In this document: piece after piece, positions 1 through 6,553 of the stretch
Position numbering within the stretch: position 1 is the stretch's first letter
Layout: every line of letters begins with the position of its first letter
NCBI GenBank assembly: GCA_020050965.1
Contig: JAGVJV010000198.1
Span: forward strand, 1-6,553
Reading direction: 5' to 3'
From: Parachlamydiales bacterium
GTDB taxonomy: Bacteria; Chlamydiota; Chlamydiia; Chlamydiales; Rhabdochlamydiaceae
Length of the DNA: 6,553 nt
The notes under the pieces: model-generated
Told to the model about the DNA's origin: nothing
The model's database searches: none
Seen by the model: the letters and a program-made list of their open reading frames with translations, nothing else
Made by a program: the position numbers and the translations under genes

Positions 1-1232
1 AGGGAACTGCCATGGCGATGGTCGCTTATACAGGGATTGAGACGATTGCTGCATTAGGTGGGGAAGCGAAAAACCCCATTAAAACACTTCCACGGGCGAT
101 CATGACCGTAATGGGCGTCCTGGTTTTCCTCTATATGGCAATTGCATTCGTCGGTCTTGGACTTCTTACTCCTAAGGAGCTAGGAGTGGAATATCTCAAC
201 AACCCCATTGCTGGAATTGTCGCTCATCTCCCTGTTGGCAGCCGTCTTTTAGGCCCGCTTGTAGGTTTTCTTGCTGCTGCACTGTTGATTGTTGCAGGCA
301 ATGCAGGTCTATTAGGCGCCTCGCGGCTGGCCTTCAACATGGGTGAATATTATCAGCTGCCCAACTTTTTTTCTCAGGTAAGCAAACGGTATCGAACTCC
401 AGCCCTATCTCTAGCCATCTTCGCTGTATTTGCATCTATTGTCATCCTTGCCAGCCGCGGCAACCTCCATTTTCTAGCCGACCTCTACAACTTCGGAGCG
501 ATGCTCGCGTTTTTCTCAGCCCACGTCTCTCTCATCGCTCTCCGCATCAAACAGCCCGATCTTGAGCGCCCTTTTCGAGCACCTCTCAATATCAAAATCT
601 CGAAAAATATCTCCATCCCACTCACAGCTGTAGTTGGAGCGCTTGCTACATTGGGAGTCTGGATTCTCGTAGTAGTCACCAAACCAGGGGGACGCTATCT
701 CGGAATTATCTGGATGCTTCTAGGTCTTGGAATGTATCTATACTATCGGAAAAAGAAGAAGATCGCCCCGATGGGTCAGCTTCAAATCGAAAAGATTAAA
801 ATTTCTCAATTCAAGCCTTTTGAGCCAAAGCATATCCTGGTCCCCACCAAGATCAATAATCATACCGAAACAGTTCAACTGGCCTGTGAACTAGCCAAAC
901 AGCACGATGCTAAGCTCACCGCCATCTATCTCATCCGCGTGCCCTATTCGCTGCCCCTCGATGCCCCGCTCCCTTACCGGGTCGTAGTGGCCGAATCGAT
1001 TCTACAACGAGCTGAGGCAATCGCTCATGAATTTGGGGTTGATATCGAGACAAAAATTCTCAGATGCCGCACATTCGACGCGTCGATTATCCAGTATATT
1101 GAACATAAGAAATTTGATCTGCTGGTCCTCAGCTCACTCAAATCGAAAGAAAAGCCCGAGGGCGGTCTAGATGCCGTCACCGAACGAATTCTGAAAAAGG
1201 CTCCCTGCCGGGTGTTCATTACTTCAAGTTAA
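1..1232 (+). CDS. APC-superfamily amino-acid permease with C-terminal USP domain (5' end outside window)
   Basis: Inner-membrane amino-acid transporter of the APC superfamily, seen as its C-terminal half plus a cytoplasmic domain. The frame is open to the left edge (first full codon at 3), and the ATG at 12 lies inside a conserved membrane segment, so it is not the true start. Counting from that ATG, residues 3-22 match the end of the sixth APC helix and its loop (YTGIET..., then GEAKNP and PRAI at 27-30). About six further hydrophobic helices follow, near 29-52, 80-107, 131-148, 156-178, 202-223 and 229-245, then a basic stretch YYRKKKK (244-250). Residues about 272-406 form one universal-stress-protein fold, from the HILVPT strand to the closing APCRVFI strand. 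APC-USP fusions are a known architecture; the USP part is thought to be regulatory. Its usual nucleotide-binding glycines look lost (see findings). The transported amino acid cannot be told. It converges with oppF, 14 bases away. Confidence 0.9.
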   Translation, partial: GTAMAMVAYTGIETIAALGGEAKNPIKTLPRAIMTVMGVLVFLYMAIAFVGLGLLTPKELGVEYLNNPIAGIVAHLPVGSRLLGPLVGFLAAALLIVAGNAGLLGASRLAFNMGEYYQLPNFFSQVSKRYRTPALSLAIFAVFASIVILASRGNLHFLADLYNFGAMLAFFSAHVSLIALRIKQPDLERPFRAPLNIKISKNISIPLTAVVGALATLGVWILVVVTKPGGRYLGIIWMLLGLGMYLYYRKKKKIAPMGQLQIEKIKISQFKPFEPKHILVPTKINNHTETVQLACELAKQHDAKLTAIYLIRVPYSLPLDAPLPYRVVVAESILQRAEAIAHEFGVDIETKILRCRTFDASIIQYIEHKKFDLLVLSSLKSKEKPEGGLDAVTERILKKAPCRVFITSS

Positions 1233-1237
1233 CATAA

Positions 1238-1251
1238 CGTGAACGTTCACG
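1238..1251. terminator. Perfect 14-base palindrome between convergent genes, possible weak bidirectional terminator
   Basis: The sequence CGTGAACGTTCACG reads the same on both strands and could fold as a 5-bp stem with an ACGT loop. One more pair (1236 with 1253) forms beyond a mismatch. On the plus strand it is followed by GTGTTTT, a short T-rich run; on the minus strand by TTATGTT. It starts six bases after the permease stop codon and contains the oppF stop codon (1247-1249). Position between two convergent 3' ends suggests termination, but the stem is short and the T-runs poor, so a protein-binding dyad is an alternative. Confidence 0.35.
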
Positions 1252-2254
1252 GTGTTTTGACCACTGTTTCAGTAGGCAGCTGAACGAGAGGGGTTGGACT
1301 GATCTCTTTTAGTAAATGGCAGGCGGCAAAATGGCCTGGGTGGATCTCTTTGAGCTGGGGACGGACGTAATGGCAGGTGGGCGTGGCATGCGGGCAGCGA
1401 GTGACAAAGGGGCATCCTTTCGGAGGATTGAGGGGACTGGGAACTTCGCCGCGCAAAATGATCCGCTTGCGCTGTTTTTCAATTGTTGGATCGGGAATGG
1501 GGATCGCCGAAAGAAGAGCTTGTGTGTAGGGATGGAGCGGATTTTTATATAGCGCTTCAGAGGACGAGATTTCTACGATATGGCCGAGGTACATCACTGC
1601 GACGCGGGTTGAGAGATATTTCACAATGCGCAAATCGTGGGCGATGAAAAGGTAGGTGAGGCCGATCTCTTTCTGCAATTTTTTAAGCAGGTTGATGATC
1701 TGGGCCTGGACCGAAACATCGAGGGCAGAAATCGGCTCATCGCAGATGATGAAACGTGGGTGCATCGAAAGGGCACGGGCGATGCCGATCCGCTGTTTTT
1801 GACCACCGGAAAACTCATGGGGATAGCGAGAAATACTGCTGAGGGGTAGGCCAACTAGGTGGAGCAATTCTTCGATGCGCCGATCTTTGGCCTCGCCTTT
1901 GAGCAGTTTATGGATCTCAAGCGGCTCGGCAATGATATCGCCTGCGGTCATGCGGGGATTGAGTGAAGCATAAGGGTCTTGGAAGATCATCCCCGCTTGG
2001 CGACGGAAGGTTTTTAGCTCTTTTCCAGTTAAATGGGCGATCGATTTCCCTTCAAATTCGATGGTGCCGCTTGTGATGTCCGAGAGGCCGAGCAAGCAAC
2101 GGGCTACGGTCGATTTTCCGCAGCCGCTTTCTCCGACTAGGCCCAGCGTCTCCCCTGGAAAAATATCAAGGGAGATGTCGTCGATCGCTTTAACGATCTT
2201 TTGATCCTGGGAATAGTACTTTTTGAGATTGCGTATCTTAATTAGCGGTTCCAT
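1247..2254 (-). CDS. oppF: Oligopeptide ABC transporter ATP-binding protein OppF
   Basis: One of the two cytoplasmic ATPase subunits that drive peptide import through OppBC; it pairs with OppD. The 335 residues match the usual OppF length. Visible motifs: Walker A GESGCGKST (41-49), Q-loop FQDP (91-94), ABC signature FSGGQKQR (148-155), Walker B FIICDE with catalytic E173, D-loop SALD, and H-loop histidine H206. The C-terminal oligopeptide-transporter extension carries HPYTQALL and four cysteines (C281, C287, C294, C312), followed by a tail of about 20 residues. I chose the ATG at 2254 rather than the in-frame ATG at 2380. The protein then begins MEPLIKIRNL as family members do, a Shine-Dalgarno-like AAAGGA lies four bases upstream, and the longer version would add 42 unrelated residues that are only oppD read in another frame. 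The start overlaps the end of oppD by 17 bases. This is the last gene of the operon. Confidence 0.95.
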   Translation of the reverse strand: MEPLIKIRNLKKYYSQDQKIVKAIDDISLDIFPGETLGLVGESGCGKSTVARCLLGLSDITSGTIEFEGKSIAHLTGKELKTFRRQAGMIFQDPYASLNPRMTAGDIIAEPLEIHKLLKGEAKDRRIEELLHLVGLPLSSISRYPHEFSGGQKQRIGIARALSMHPRFIICDEPISALDVSVQAQIINLLKKLQKEIGLTYLFIAHDLRIVKYLSTRVAVMYLGHIVEISSSEALYKNPLHPYTQALLSAIPIPDPTIEKQRKRIILRGEVPSPLNPPKGCPFVTRCPHATPTCHYVRPQLKEIHPGHFAACHLLKEISPTPLVQLPTETVVKTP

Positions 2255-3224
2255 CGCTTCCTTTGTTCCAGCAAGCCAGCAAATGCTCTTCACCGATTTT
2301 TTTGAGCTCCGGGTCATCAGCTTTGCAAACTTCGGTGGCAAATTTGCAGCGGCTGCAGAAGGCGCATCCTGCAATCGCATTTAACGAATTAGGAGGGGAG
2401 CCTTCGATCGGGACGAGCGGTTGATCGGGGGCCATATCCAATCGTGGAATCGATTGCAGCAGTCCTTGCGTATAGGGGTGGCTAGGGCGGGCAAAGAGCT
2501 GCTCGACTTTAGCCTTTTCGATCACTCTGCCGCAATACATGACGATCACTCGATCGCAATAGCCGGCGACGACACTCATGTCGTGGGTGATCAGGATGAA
2601 ACTGGTGCCCGTTTTCTTTTTGATCTCTTGCATCAAGTCGAGGATTTGTGCCTGGATGGTCACGTCGAGGGCAGTGGTCGGCTCGTCGGCAATGATGATT
2701 TTAGGTTTAGCAGCCAGGGCCAGCGCAATCATCACCCTCTGGCGCATCCCGCCGCTGAGGGTATGGGGGTACTGATCAATCCGGGTAAATGCCTGAGGGA
2801 TGCCGACTAGCTCGAGAAGCTGTATCGCATAAGCTCTGGCCTCTTTGCGAGAAGCGTTTTTCGTGTGGTGCAAATACCCTTCAATGATCTGGTCGCCTAT
2901 TTTCATCGTCGGATTAAGAGAGGTCATCGGATCTTGGAAAATCATCCCGATCTCTTTTCCTCGTATCTTTTGCATCTTTCTATCATCGAAAGAAAGGAGA
3001 TTTTCTCCCTTGTAGATCACCTCGCCAGAAATGAGGCTCGAATGGGCGGGAAGCAGACGGACGAGTGCTTTTGCCGTGGCACTTTTTCCACATCCAGACT
3101 CGCCGACGATCCCGAGTATTTCTTCCTCATAGAGATCAAACGAGACACCTCGCACAGCCTTTAAGGACTGCTTTTGCACTCTAAATGCGACATGGAGATC
3201 CTTAACCGAAAGAAGGGGATTCAT
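2238..3224 (-). CDS. oppD: Oligopeptide ABC transporter ATP-binding protein OppD
   Basis: Second ATPase subunit of the peptide importer, acting on the cytoplasmic face with OppF. At 328 residues it is of normal family length. Motifs: Walker A GESGCGKSA (41-49), Q-loop FQDP (96-99), signature LSGGMRQR (156-163), Walker B IIIADE with catalytic E181, D-loop TALD, and H-loop H214 in ITHD. The LSGGMRQR signature with the ADEPTTALDVTIQAQI block is typical of the OppD/DppD branch, whereas the downstream gene has the OppF-type FSGGQKQR. The C-terminal extension has cysteines C287, C293, C300 and C318 in the spacing linked to a 4Fe-4S cluster in relatives, plus an extra C290. The ATG at 3224 overlaps the oppC stop codon in an ATGA, with a GAGG eight bases upstream (3233-3236). 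Both ATPases are intact, so neither looks like a degenerate partner. Confidence 0.95.
   Translation of the reverse strand: MNPLLSVKDLHVAFRVQKQSLKAVRGVSFDLYEEEILGIVGESGCGKSATAKALVRLLPAHSSLISGEVIYKGENLLSFDDRKMQKIRGKEIGMIFQDPMTSLNPTMKIGDQIIEGYLHHTKNASRKEARAYAIQLLELVGIPQAFTRIDQYPHTLSGGMRQRVMIALALAAKPKIIIADEPTTALDVTIQAQILDLMQEIKKKTGTSFILITHDMSVVAGYCDRVIVMYCGRVIEKAKVEQLFARPSHPYTQGLLQSIPRLDMAPDQPLVPIEGSPPNSLNAIAGCAFCSRCKFATEVCKADDPELKKIGEEHLLACWNKGSDGTAN
2259..2264 (-). promoter_or_regulatory. Ribosome binding site deciding the oppF start
   Basis: On the minus strand AAAGGA lies four bases before the ATG at 2254, inside the end of oppD. It is the best Shine-Dalgarno match in the operon and supports the short oppF start over the in-frame ATG at 2380. 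Confidence 0.6.
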
Positions 3225-4096
3225 ATACGCAACCTCGGGTCAAAGGCGTCGCGTAAACCATCGCCAAGGAGATTGAAACTGAGCATGGTGATGCTGATAA
3301 ACCCAGCTGGGAAAAAGAGCCGCCAAGGATAGTAGCGCAGCGCAGGGAGGCCATCATTGGCCATCGTTCCCCAGCTGGCGATAGGCGCTTGAACTCCTAG
3401 CCCCAAAAAGCTCAAGAAGGCCTCGGCAAAAATCGCCGTTGGGATCGTTAGGGTCACCGTAATGATGATCGACCCAAGAGCGTTGGGGATCAAATGGCGC
3501 CATAAAATGCGCAGTCTCGATGCGCCAAGACCTCGGGCCGCCTTCACAAAATCGAGCTCTTTGAGCTGTAAAATTTGCCCCCGAACAATCCGCGCCATGC
3601 TGATCCAGCCGGTAATTGTGAGCGCGAGAATAATCGTCCCAATTCCTGAGCCGATCACTACCATCAACAGAATGACGACGAGCAAATAGGGGATCGAGTA
3701 GAGGATATCGGCAACCCTCATCATCAATTCTTCGATTTTTCCACCAAAAGAGGCTGCAAGCGATCCATAGAAGACGCCGATGATGAGATCGATCACGGAA
3801 GCGGCGATTCCTACAAGAAGAGAAATGCGGGCGCCCCACCAGACACGGGTAAATAGATCGCGCCCGAGCTCATCGGTCCCAAACCAAAATTGTGCAGAAG
3901 GGGGCTGGTTCTTAAGGTGGAGGTGGGTCTCATAGTAAGTATAAGGGGTGAGGAATGGGCCAATAATGGCCATGAAGATCAGCAGCACCAGAGCGCAAAA
4001 CCCGATCATCGCCATCCGGTTGCACTTCAAACGACGCCAGCTATCTTGCCAGTAGTTGTAGTGTTCAGGAGTATTATTTCGAAATAGCACAGACAC
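3221..4096 (-). CDS. oppC: Oligopeptide ABC transporter permease OppC (GTG start)
   Basis: Inner-membrane channel subunit that pairs with OppB. The 291 residues begin with a hydrophilic N-terminal stretch including WRRLKCNRMAM, the usual OppC lead-in. A first helix lies at about 28-49, followed by a loop with the family signature FGTDELGRDLFTR (72-84) and GARISL (88-93). Further helices lie near 90-111, 131-152, 153-170, 207-228 and 262-282. The EAA coupling loop, which contacts the ATPases, spans about 185-206 (KAARGLGASR, then RHLIPNA). It ends with DAFDPRLRI, as expected. The start is GTG: the upstream frame reaches a stop at 4106-4108 with no ATG, a GAGAG (4103-4107) lies six bases before the GTG at 4096, and only one base separates it from the oppB stop. 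A second GTG at 4090 is possible but less well spaced. Confidence 0.94.
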   Translation of the reverse strand: MSVLFRNNTPEHYNYWQDSWRRLKCNRMAMIGFCALVLLIFMAIIGPFLTPYTYYETHLHLKNQPPSAQFWFGTDELGRDLFTRVWWGARISLLVGIAASVIDLIIGVFYGSLAASFGGKIEELMMRVADILYSIPYLLVVILLMVVIGSGIGTIILALTITGWISMARIVRGQILQLKELDFVKAARGLGASRLRILWRHLIPNALGSIIITVTLTIPTAIFAEAFLSFLGLGVQAPIASWGTMANDGLPALRYYPWRLFFPAGFISITMLSFNLLGDGLRDAFDPRLRI

Positions 4097-4097
4097 T

Positions 4098-5033
4098 TTA
4101 TACTCTCACTTTTCTATCTATTAACTGGATGCGAGGATCAATAAAACAGTAGAGAACATCTACTAAAAACACACTGAGCATCAAAATGGCGCTATAAAAT
4201 ACAGTCGTTCCCATAATGACTGTGTAATCTCGGTTGGTGATGCTCATGACAAACCATTGCCCGAGGCCGGGAATACCAAAAATTTTTTCCACAGCGAAAC
4301 TCCCCGTCAGAATTGCTGTAGTCAGGGGGCCTAAATAGGTGACGATGGGAAGCAGTGCATTGCGCAGACAGTGGCGCAGCACAATTTGAAATGAATTGAG
4401 CCCCTTTGATTGAGCCGTTTGAATATAATCTTGCTGCATGATCTCGACCATATTGGACCTAGTGAGCCGCGCAATGAATGCCGTCGGCAGCGCTGCGAGA
4501 GCAATTGCCGGCAAAATCGAATGGTCAAACGTTCCCCACCGAGCCACCGGGAGCAGATCGAGCTTCATGGCAAAGAAATATTGAAGAAAGGTCGCCAAAA
4601 TAAAGCTGGGAACCGAAATGCCGAGCACAGCGAGCACCATCGTAAAATGATCTTGCCACTTGGCATGCTTGAGAGACGCGATGCAGCCCAATCCAATTCC
4701 TGTGAAAATCGACAAGAGCAAAGCCTCGAGTCCCAAAGTGAGCGAAACGGGGAATCCCTCCCGAATGATCTCGCTGACGGTCCGTCCCTGATACTTAAAC
4801 GAAGGCCCCAAATCGAATGTCACCAAACCCTTCATATAGCGCCAGTATTGGACATACCAAGGTTGATCAAGACCATAGTGCCGATACATCGCTTTCAAGA
4901 TCTCTTCCGGCACTGCCTTTTCTTGCGTAAACGGATCCCCCGGGATCATCTGCATCAGAGCAAAAGTGAGCGTCGCCACCATGAAGAGAGAGACCAGAAG
5001 GATGATGATTTTCTTTAGTAAAAACTGGGTCAT
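4098..5033 (-). CDS. oppB: Oligopeptide ABC transporter permease OppB
   Basis: Inner-membrane channel subunit that pairs with OppC to form the peptide pathway. At 311 residues it is close to the family length. The first helix is at about 9-30, running straight into MIPGDPF, the hallmark of the OppB/DppB family, followed by a long extracytoplasmic segment with HYGLDQPWYVQYW and FDLGPSF. Further helices lie near 98-120, 130-156, 170-190, 229-249 and 275-297. The EAA coupling loop is at about 206-228 (TAQSKGLNSF, then RHCLRNALLP), then EKIFGIPGLG and NRDY, both conserved in relatives. It ends near a DPRI motif. The ATG at 5033 overlaps the oppA stop in an ATGA; upstream only a weak AGAGA is visible, so translation may depend on coupling to oppA. 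Confidence 0.95.
   Translation of the reverse strand: MTQFLLKKIIILLVSLFMVATLTFALMQMIPGDPFTQEKAVPEEILKAMYRHYGLDQPWYVQYWRYMKGLVTFDLGPSFKYQGRTVSEIIREGFPVSLTLGLEALLLSIFTGIGLGCIASLKHAKWQDHFTMVLAVLGISVPSFILATFLQYFFAMKLDLLPVARWGTFDHSILPAIALAALPTAFIARLTRSNMVEIMQQDYIQTAQSKGLNSFQIVLRHCLRNALLPIVTYLGPLTTAILTGSFAVEKIFGIPGLGQWFVMSITNRDYTVIMGTTVFYSAILMLSVFLVDVLYCFIDPRIQLIDRKVRV
4103..4107 (-). promoter_or_regulatory. Ribosome binding site for the GTG start of oppC
   Basis: GAGAG on the minus strand sits six bases before the GTG at 4096, within the last codons of oppB. It is only a moderate match to the Shine-Dalgarno consensus, but its spacing favours 4096 over the GTG at 4090. Confidence 0.45.
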
Positions 5034-6553
5034 TGCGTCTCTAAAAAGGCAAATTTATAATCGCCGTGGTTAAACTCGGTCAATTCAATCCCTTTAACAT
5101 AATTCTTTTTGACATAGGTACCGGTGTAATAATAGATCGGAGCAATCGGCATCTCAGAAATCAAAATCTTCTCCGCCTCGCGCATCATCTTTTCCCGCTC
5201 CTCAGCATTAGGCGTCCTCTCAGCTGTCTCTAGCAGCTCTGTGAATTTAGGATTGCTCCATCCAGTAAAGTTATTGCTATGATTCAGATATTTGTACTGG
5301 TCAAAGAAAGTCATCGCGTCATTAAAACCGGCAACACCGCCCATGCGAGCCACCTGGAATTGCCCATGCGAGAGCTCATCGAGGAAAACCTTCCACTCCT
5401 TATTGGACAGCTTGACCCGAATGCCAAAAGCCTGGAACCACTGCTCCTGAATCGCCTGGGCGATCTTATGGTGATTTTCACACGTGTTGTAAATCAAAGT
5501 GATCTTCGGCATCGTCTCCGGCGTATAGCCCATTTCCTTCATTGCCAGAGCAAATAAACGGCGCGCCTCTTGAACATCATTGTCCTGAAAATAAGTGTCC
5601 ACTTTCCAAATTGTCGGAGGAATCAGACCCGTAGCCGGCGCCTGATTTGATTGAGTGATATTCTCAATGATCGTCATCCGGTTAATAGCAAGCGAAAACG
5701 CCTTCCGGAAATTGACGTTATTAAAAGGGGCGACCTTAACATTGAAAGCGTAGTAATAAGTCCCCGAAATAGGAAAAGTATTCAATCTCCCTGTGCTCGC
5801 AAGGGCCTGAAGAGCATCGGTGGGCAAGTTCGACAGCGGATAGCCGGCCCAATCGAGCTCTCCCGCCTCAAACATATTGAGCTCTGTCGTCGGATCCTCG
5901 ATGATGCTCATGTCGATTTCTTCCAGAGAGACCGTATCCCGATCCCAATACAGCTCATTTTTTTCCAAGCGGATGAAGTTGTGGTGTTTCCACTTAGTCA
6001 ATTTATAGGGACCGTTGCCCACAAAAAGCGATCCGCTTCCATCTGCCCAATTTGGATACACCGAAGTGATATGATGGGGAACCGCCAGAAAAGAGTGGGA
6101 AGCCACGAGATCCAAAAAGTAGGGGATCGGATACTCAAGCTCCACCTGCAGGGTTTTGGCATCGAGGGCCTTCACCCCCACTTCGCTCAAGGGAACCAAT
6201 CCCATCTTCGCTTGATGGCCATTTTTAATCACATAGAGGTCATTGGCAAATCCTGAAGGAAAATTCGGATCAAGCACCGTTTTCCAGGTGAGTTCAAAGT
6301 CCTGCGCAATCACCGGTTTCCCATCCCACCACTTGGCCGCCCTCAACGTAAAAGTGTAAACCTTCTTATCGTCTGAAATTTTGACATCTTGAGCAATTGC
6401 CGGTTGGACCTCTCCGCCCTTGCCTCTTTTGAGCAACCCCTCAAAGCACATATGGATGACCCCGATCGATGAAGTATCGGTCGCTTTCCGCGCATCGAGC
6501 GTCGGCGGTTCAGTATGGATGTTGACCCTTAGAATCTGTTTGTTCTCATCAAT
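5030..6553 (-). CDS. oppA: Peptide-binding protein OppA, SBP_bac_5 family (5' end outside window)
   Basis: Extracytoplasmic receptor that hands peptides to OppBC. The frame is open to the right edge, giving 507 visible residues. The ATG at 6451 is not the start, because the 34 codons before it encode the expected mature N-terminus (LRVNIHTEPPTLDARKATDT). Missing are only the signal sequence and perhaps a few residues. Counted from that internal ATG, familiar family blocks are FEGLLKR (3-9), the WWDGKPVIAQDF block (41-52), NGPYKL (146-151), TYYYAFNV with PFNNVNFRKAFSLAINR (231-258), and the C-terminal IAPIYYYTG (436-444). It aligns by eye with E. coli OppA throughout, including KEWKVFLD and QVARMGG. 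R369 matches ligand-pocket R413 of E. coli OppA, but G375 replaces D419 and L360 replaces R404. It is therefore an OppA by family and context, with an uncertain ligand; a murein-peptide or modified-peptide receptor is possible. Confidence 0.93.
   Translation of the reverse strand: MDENKQILRVNIHTEPPTLDARKATDTSSIGVIHMCFEGLLKRGKGGEVQPAIAQDVKISDDKKVYTFTLRAAKWWDGKPVIAQDFELTWKTVLDPNFPSGFANDLYVIKNGHQAKMGLVPLSEVGVKALDAKTLQVELEYPIPYFLDLVASHSFLAVPHHITSVYPNWADGSGSLFVGNGPYKLTKWKHHNFIRLEKNELYWDRDTVSLEEIDMSIIEDPTTELNMFEAGELDWAGYPLSNLPTDALQALASTGRLNTFPISGTYYYAFNVKVAPFNNVNFRKAFSLAINRMTIIENITQSNQAPATGLIPPTIWKVDTYFQDNDVQEARRLFALAMKEMGYTPETMPKITLIYNTCENHHKIAQAIQEQWFQAFGIRVKLSNKEWKVFLDELSHGQFQVARMGGVAGFNDAMTFFDQYKYLNHSNNFTGWSNPKFTELLETAERTPNAEEREKMMREAEKILISEMPIAPIYYYTGTYVKKNYVKGIELTEFNHGDYKFAFLETQ

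Noticed and set aside
12..14. ATG at 12 as the start of the permease gene
   Set aside because: It lies inside a conserved APC helix, the frame is open to the window edge, and half of the expected membrane segments would be missing.
2255..2380. 42-residue N-terminal extension of OppF from the ATG at 2380
   Set aside because: It has no family similarity, lies entirely within the conserved cysteine region of oppD in another frame, and a good ribosome site precedes the ATG at 2254.
1316..3164. Plus-strand open frames opposite oppD and oppF (for example 1316-1552, 2421-2810, 2865-3164)
   Set aside because: Each lies antisense to strongly conserved ATPase motifs and shows no protein family features of its own.
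3354..3839. Minus-strand open frame of 161 codons inside oppC in another frame
   Set aside because: Composition is that of a frame-shifted membrane protein, with no family features, while the oppC frame is intact throughout.
4410..5018. Plus-strand open frame of 202 codons opposite oppB
   Set aside because: Its product is highly charged with no recognisable domain, and it lies wholly antisense to a well-conserved gene.
5651..6256. Plus-strand open frame of 201 codons opposite oppA
   Set aside because: No domain, no plausible context, fully antisense to oppA; explained by codon bias of the real gene.
6449..6451. ATG at 6451 as the start of oppA
   Set aside because: The 34 upstream codons are open and encode a typical OppA mature N-terminus, so the gene continues past the right edge.
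2031..6470. Frequent GATC and CGATCG words in the opp genes
   Set aside because: They are scattered without regular spacing and are explained by common use of ATC, GAT and TCG codons in these proteins.

Overview
The window holds six protein-coding genes and nothing that looks like a new system. Almost every base is coding. A peptide-uptake operon in the order oppA-oppB-oppC-oppD-oppF fills the minus strand from the right edge down to position 1247. A plus-strand amino-acid permease gene, cut off by the left edge, converges on it and ends at 1232. The oppA gene is cut off by the right edge. No RNA gene, insertion sequence, repeat array or CRISPR was seen, and no gene-free stretch exceeds about 15 bases.

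Layout. Positions 1-1232 (+) encode the C-terminal half of an APC-superfamily transporter fused to a universal-stress-protein (USP) domain. Positions 1233-1246 are the only non-coding gap between divergent reading directions. A perfect 14-base palindrome (1238-1251) sits there and overlaps the oppF stop codon. Then, read leftward on the minus strand, come oppA (6553-5030, 5' end missing), oppB (5033-4098), oppC (4096-3221), oppD (3224-2238) and oppF (2254-1247). Neighbouring genes overlap by 4, 4 and 17 bases or are separated by one base, so this is one tightly packed, probably translationally coupled transcript. Its promoter must lie outside the window.

How the genes work together. By family knowledge, OppA captures peptides outside the inner membrane, OppB and OppC form the membrane channel, and OppD and OppF are the two ATPases that power import. 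All ATPase motifs are intact, so the transporter should be functional. The OppA looks like an OppA-type binding protein along its whole visible length. However, the aspartate that holds the peptide amino terminus in E. coli OppA appears to be glycine here, and one of the two arginines of the pocket appears to be leucine. This hints at an altered ligand. The neighbouring permease would import (or exchange) amino acids, so the region is a nutrient-scavenging neighbourhood.

Organism. The OppA type and the operon order fit a Gram-negative bacterium. The GC content looks close to 50% by eye. The pairing of Opp with an APC permease would suit an amino-acid-dependent lineage such as environmental Chlamydiota, but this is only an impression: gene order oppABCDF is shared by many phyla and I could not search a database.
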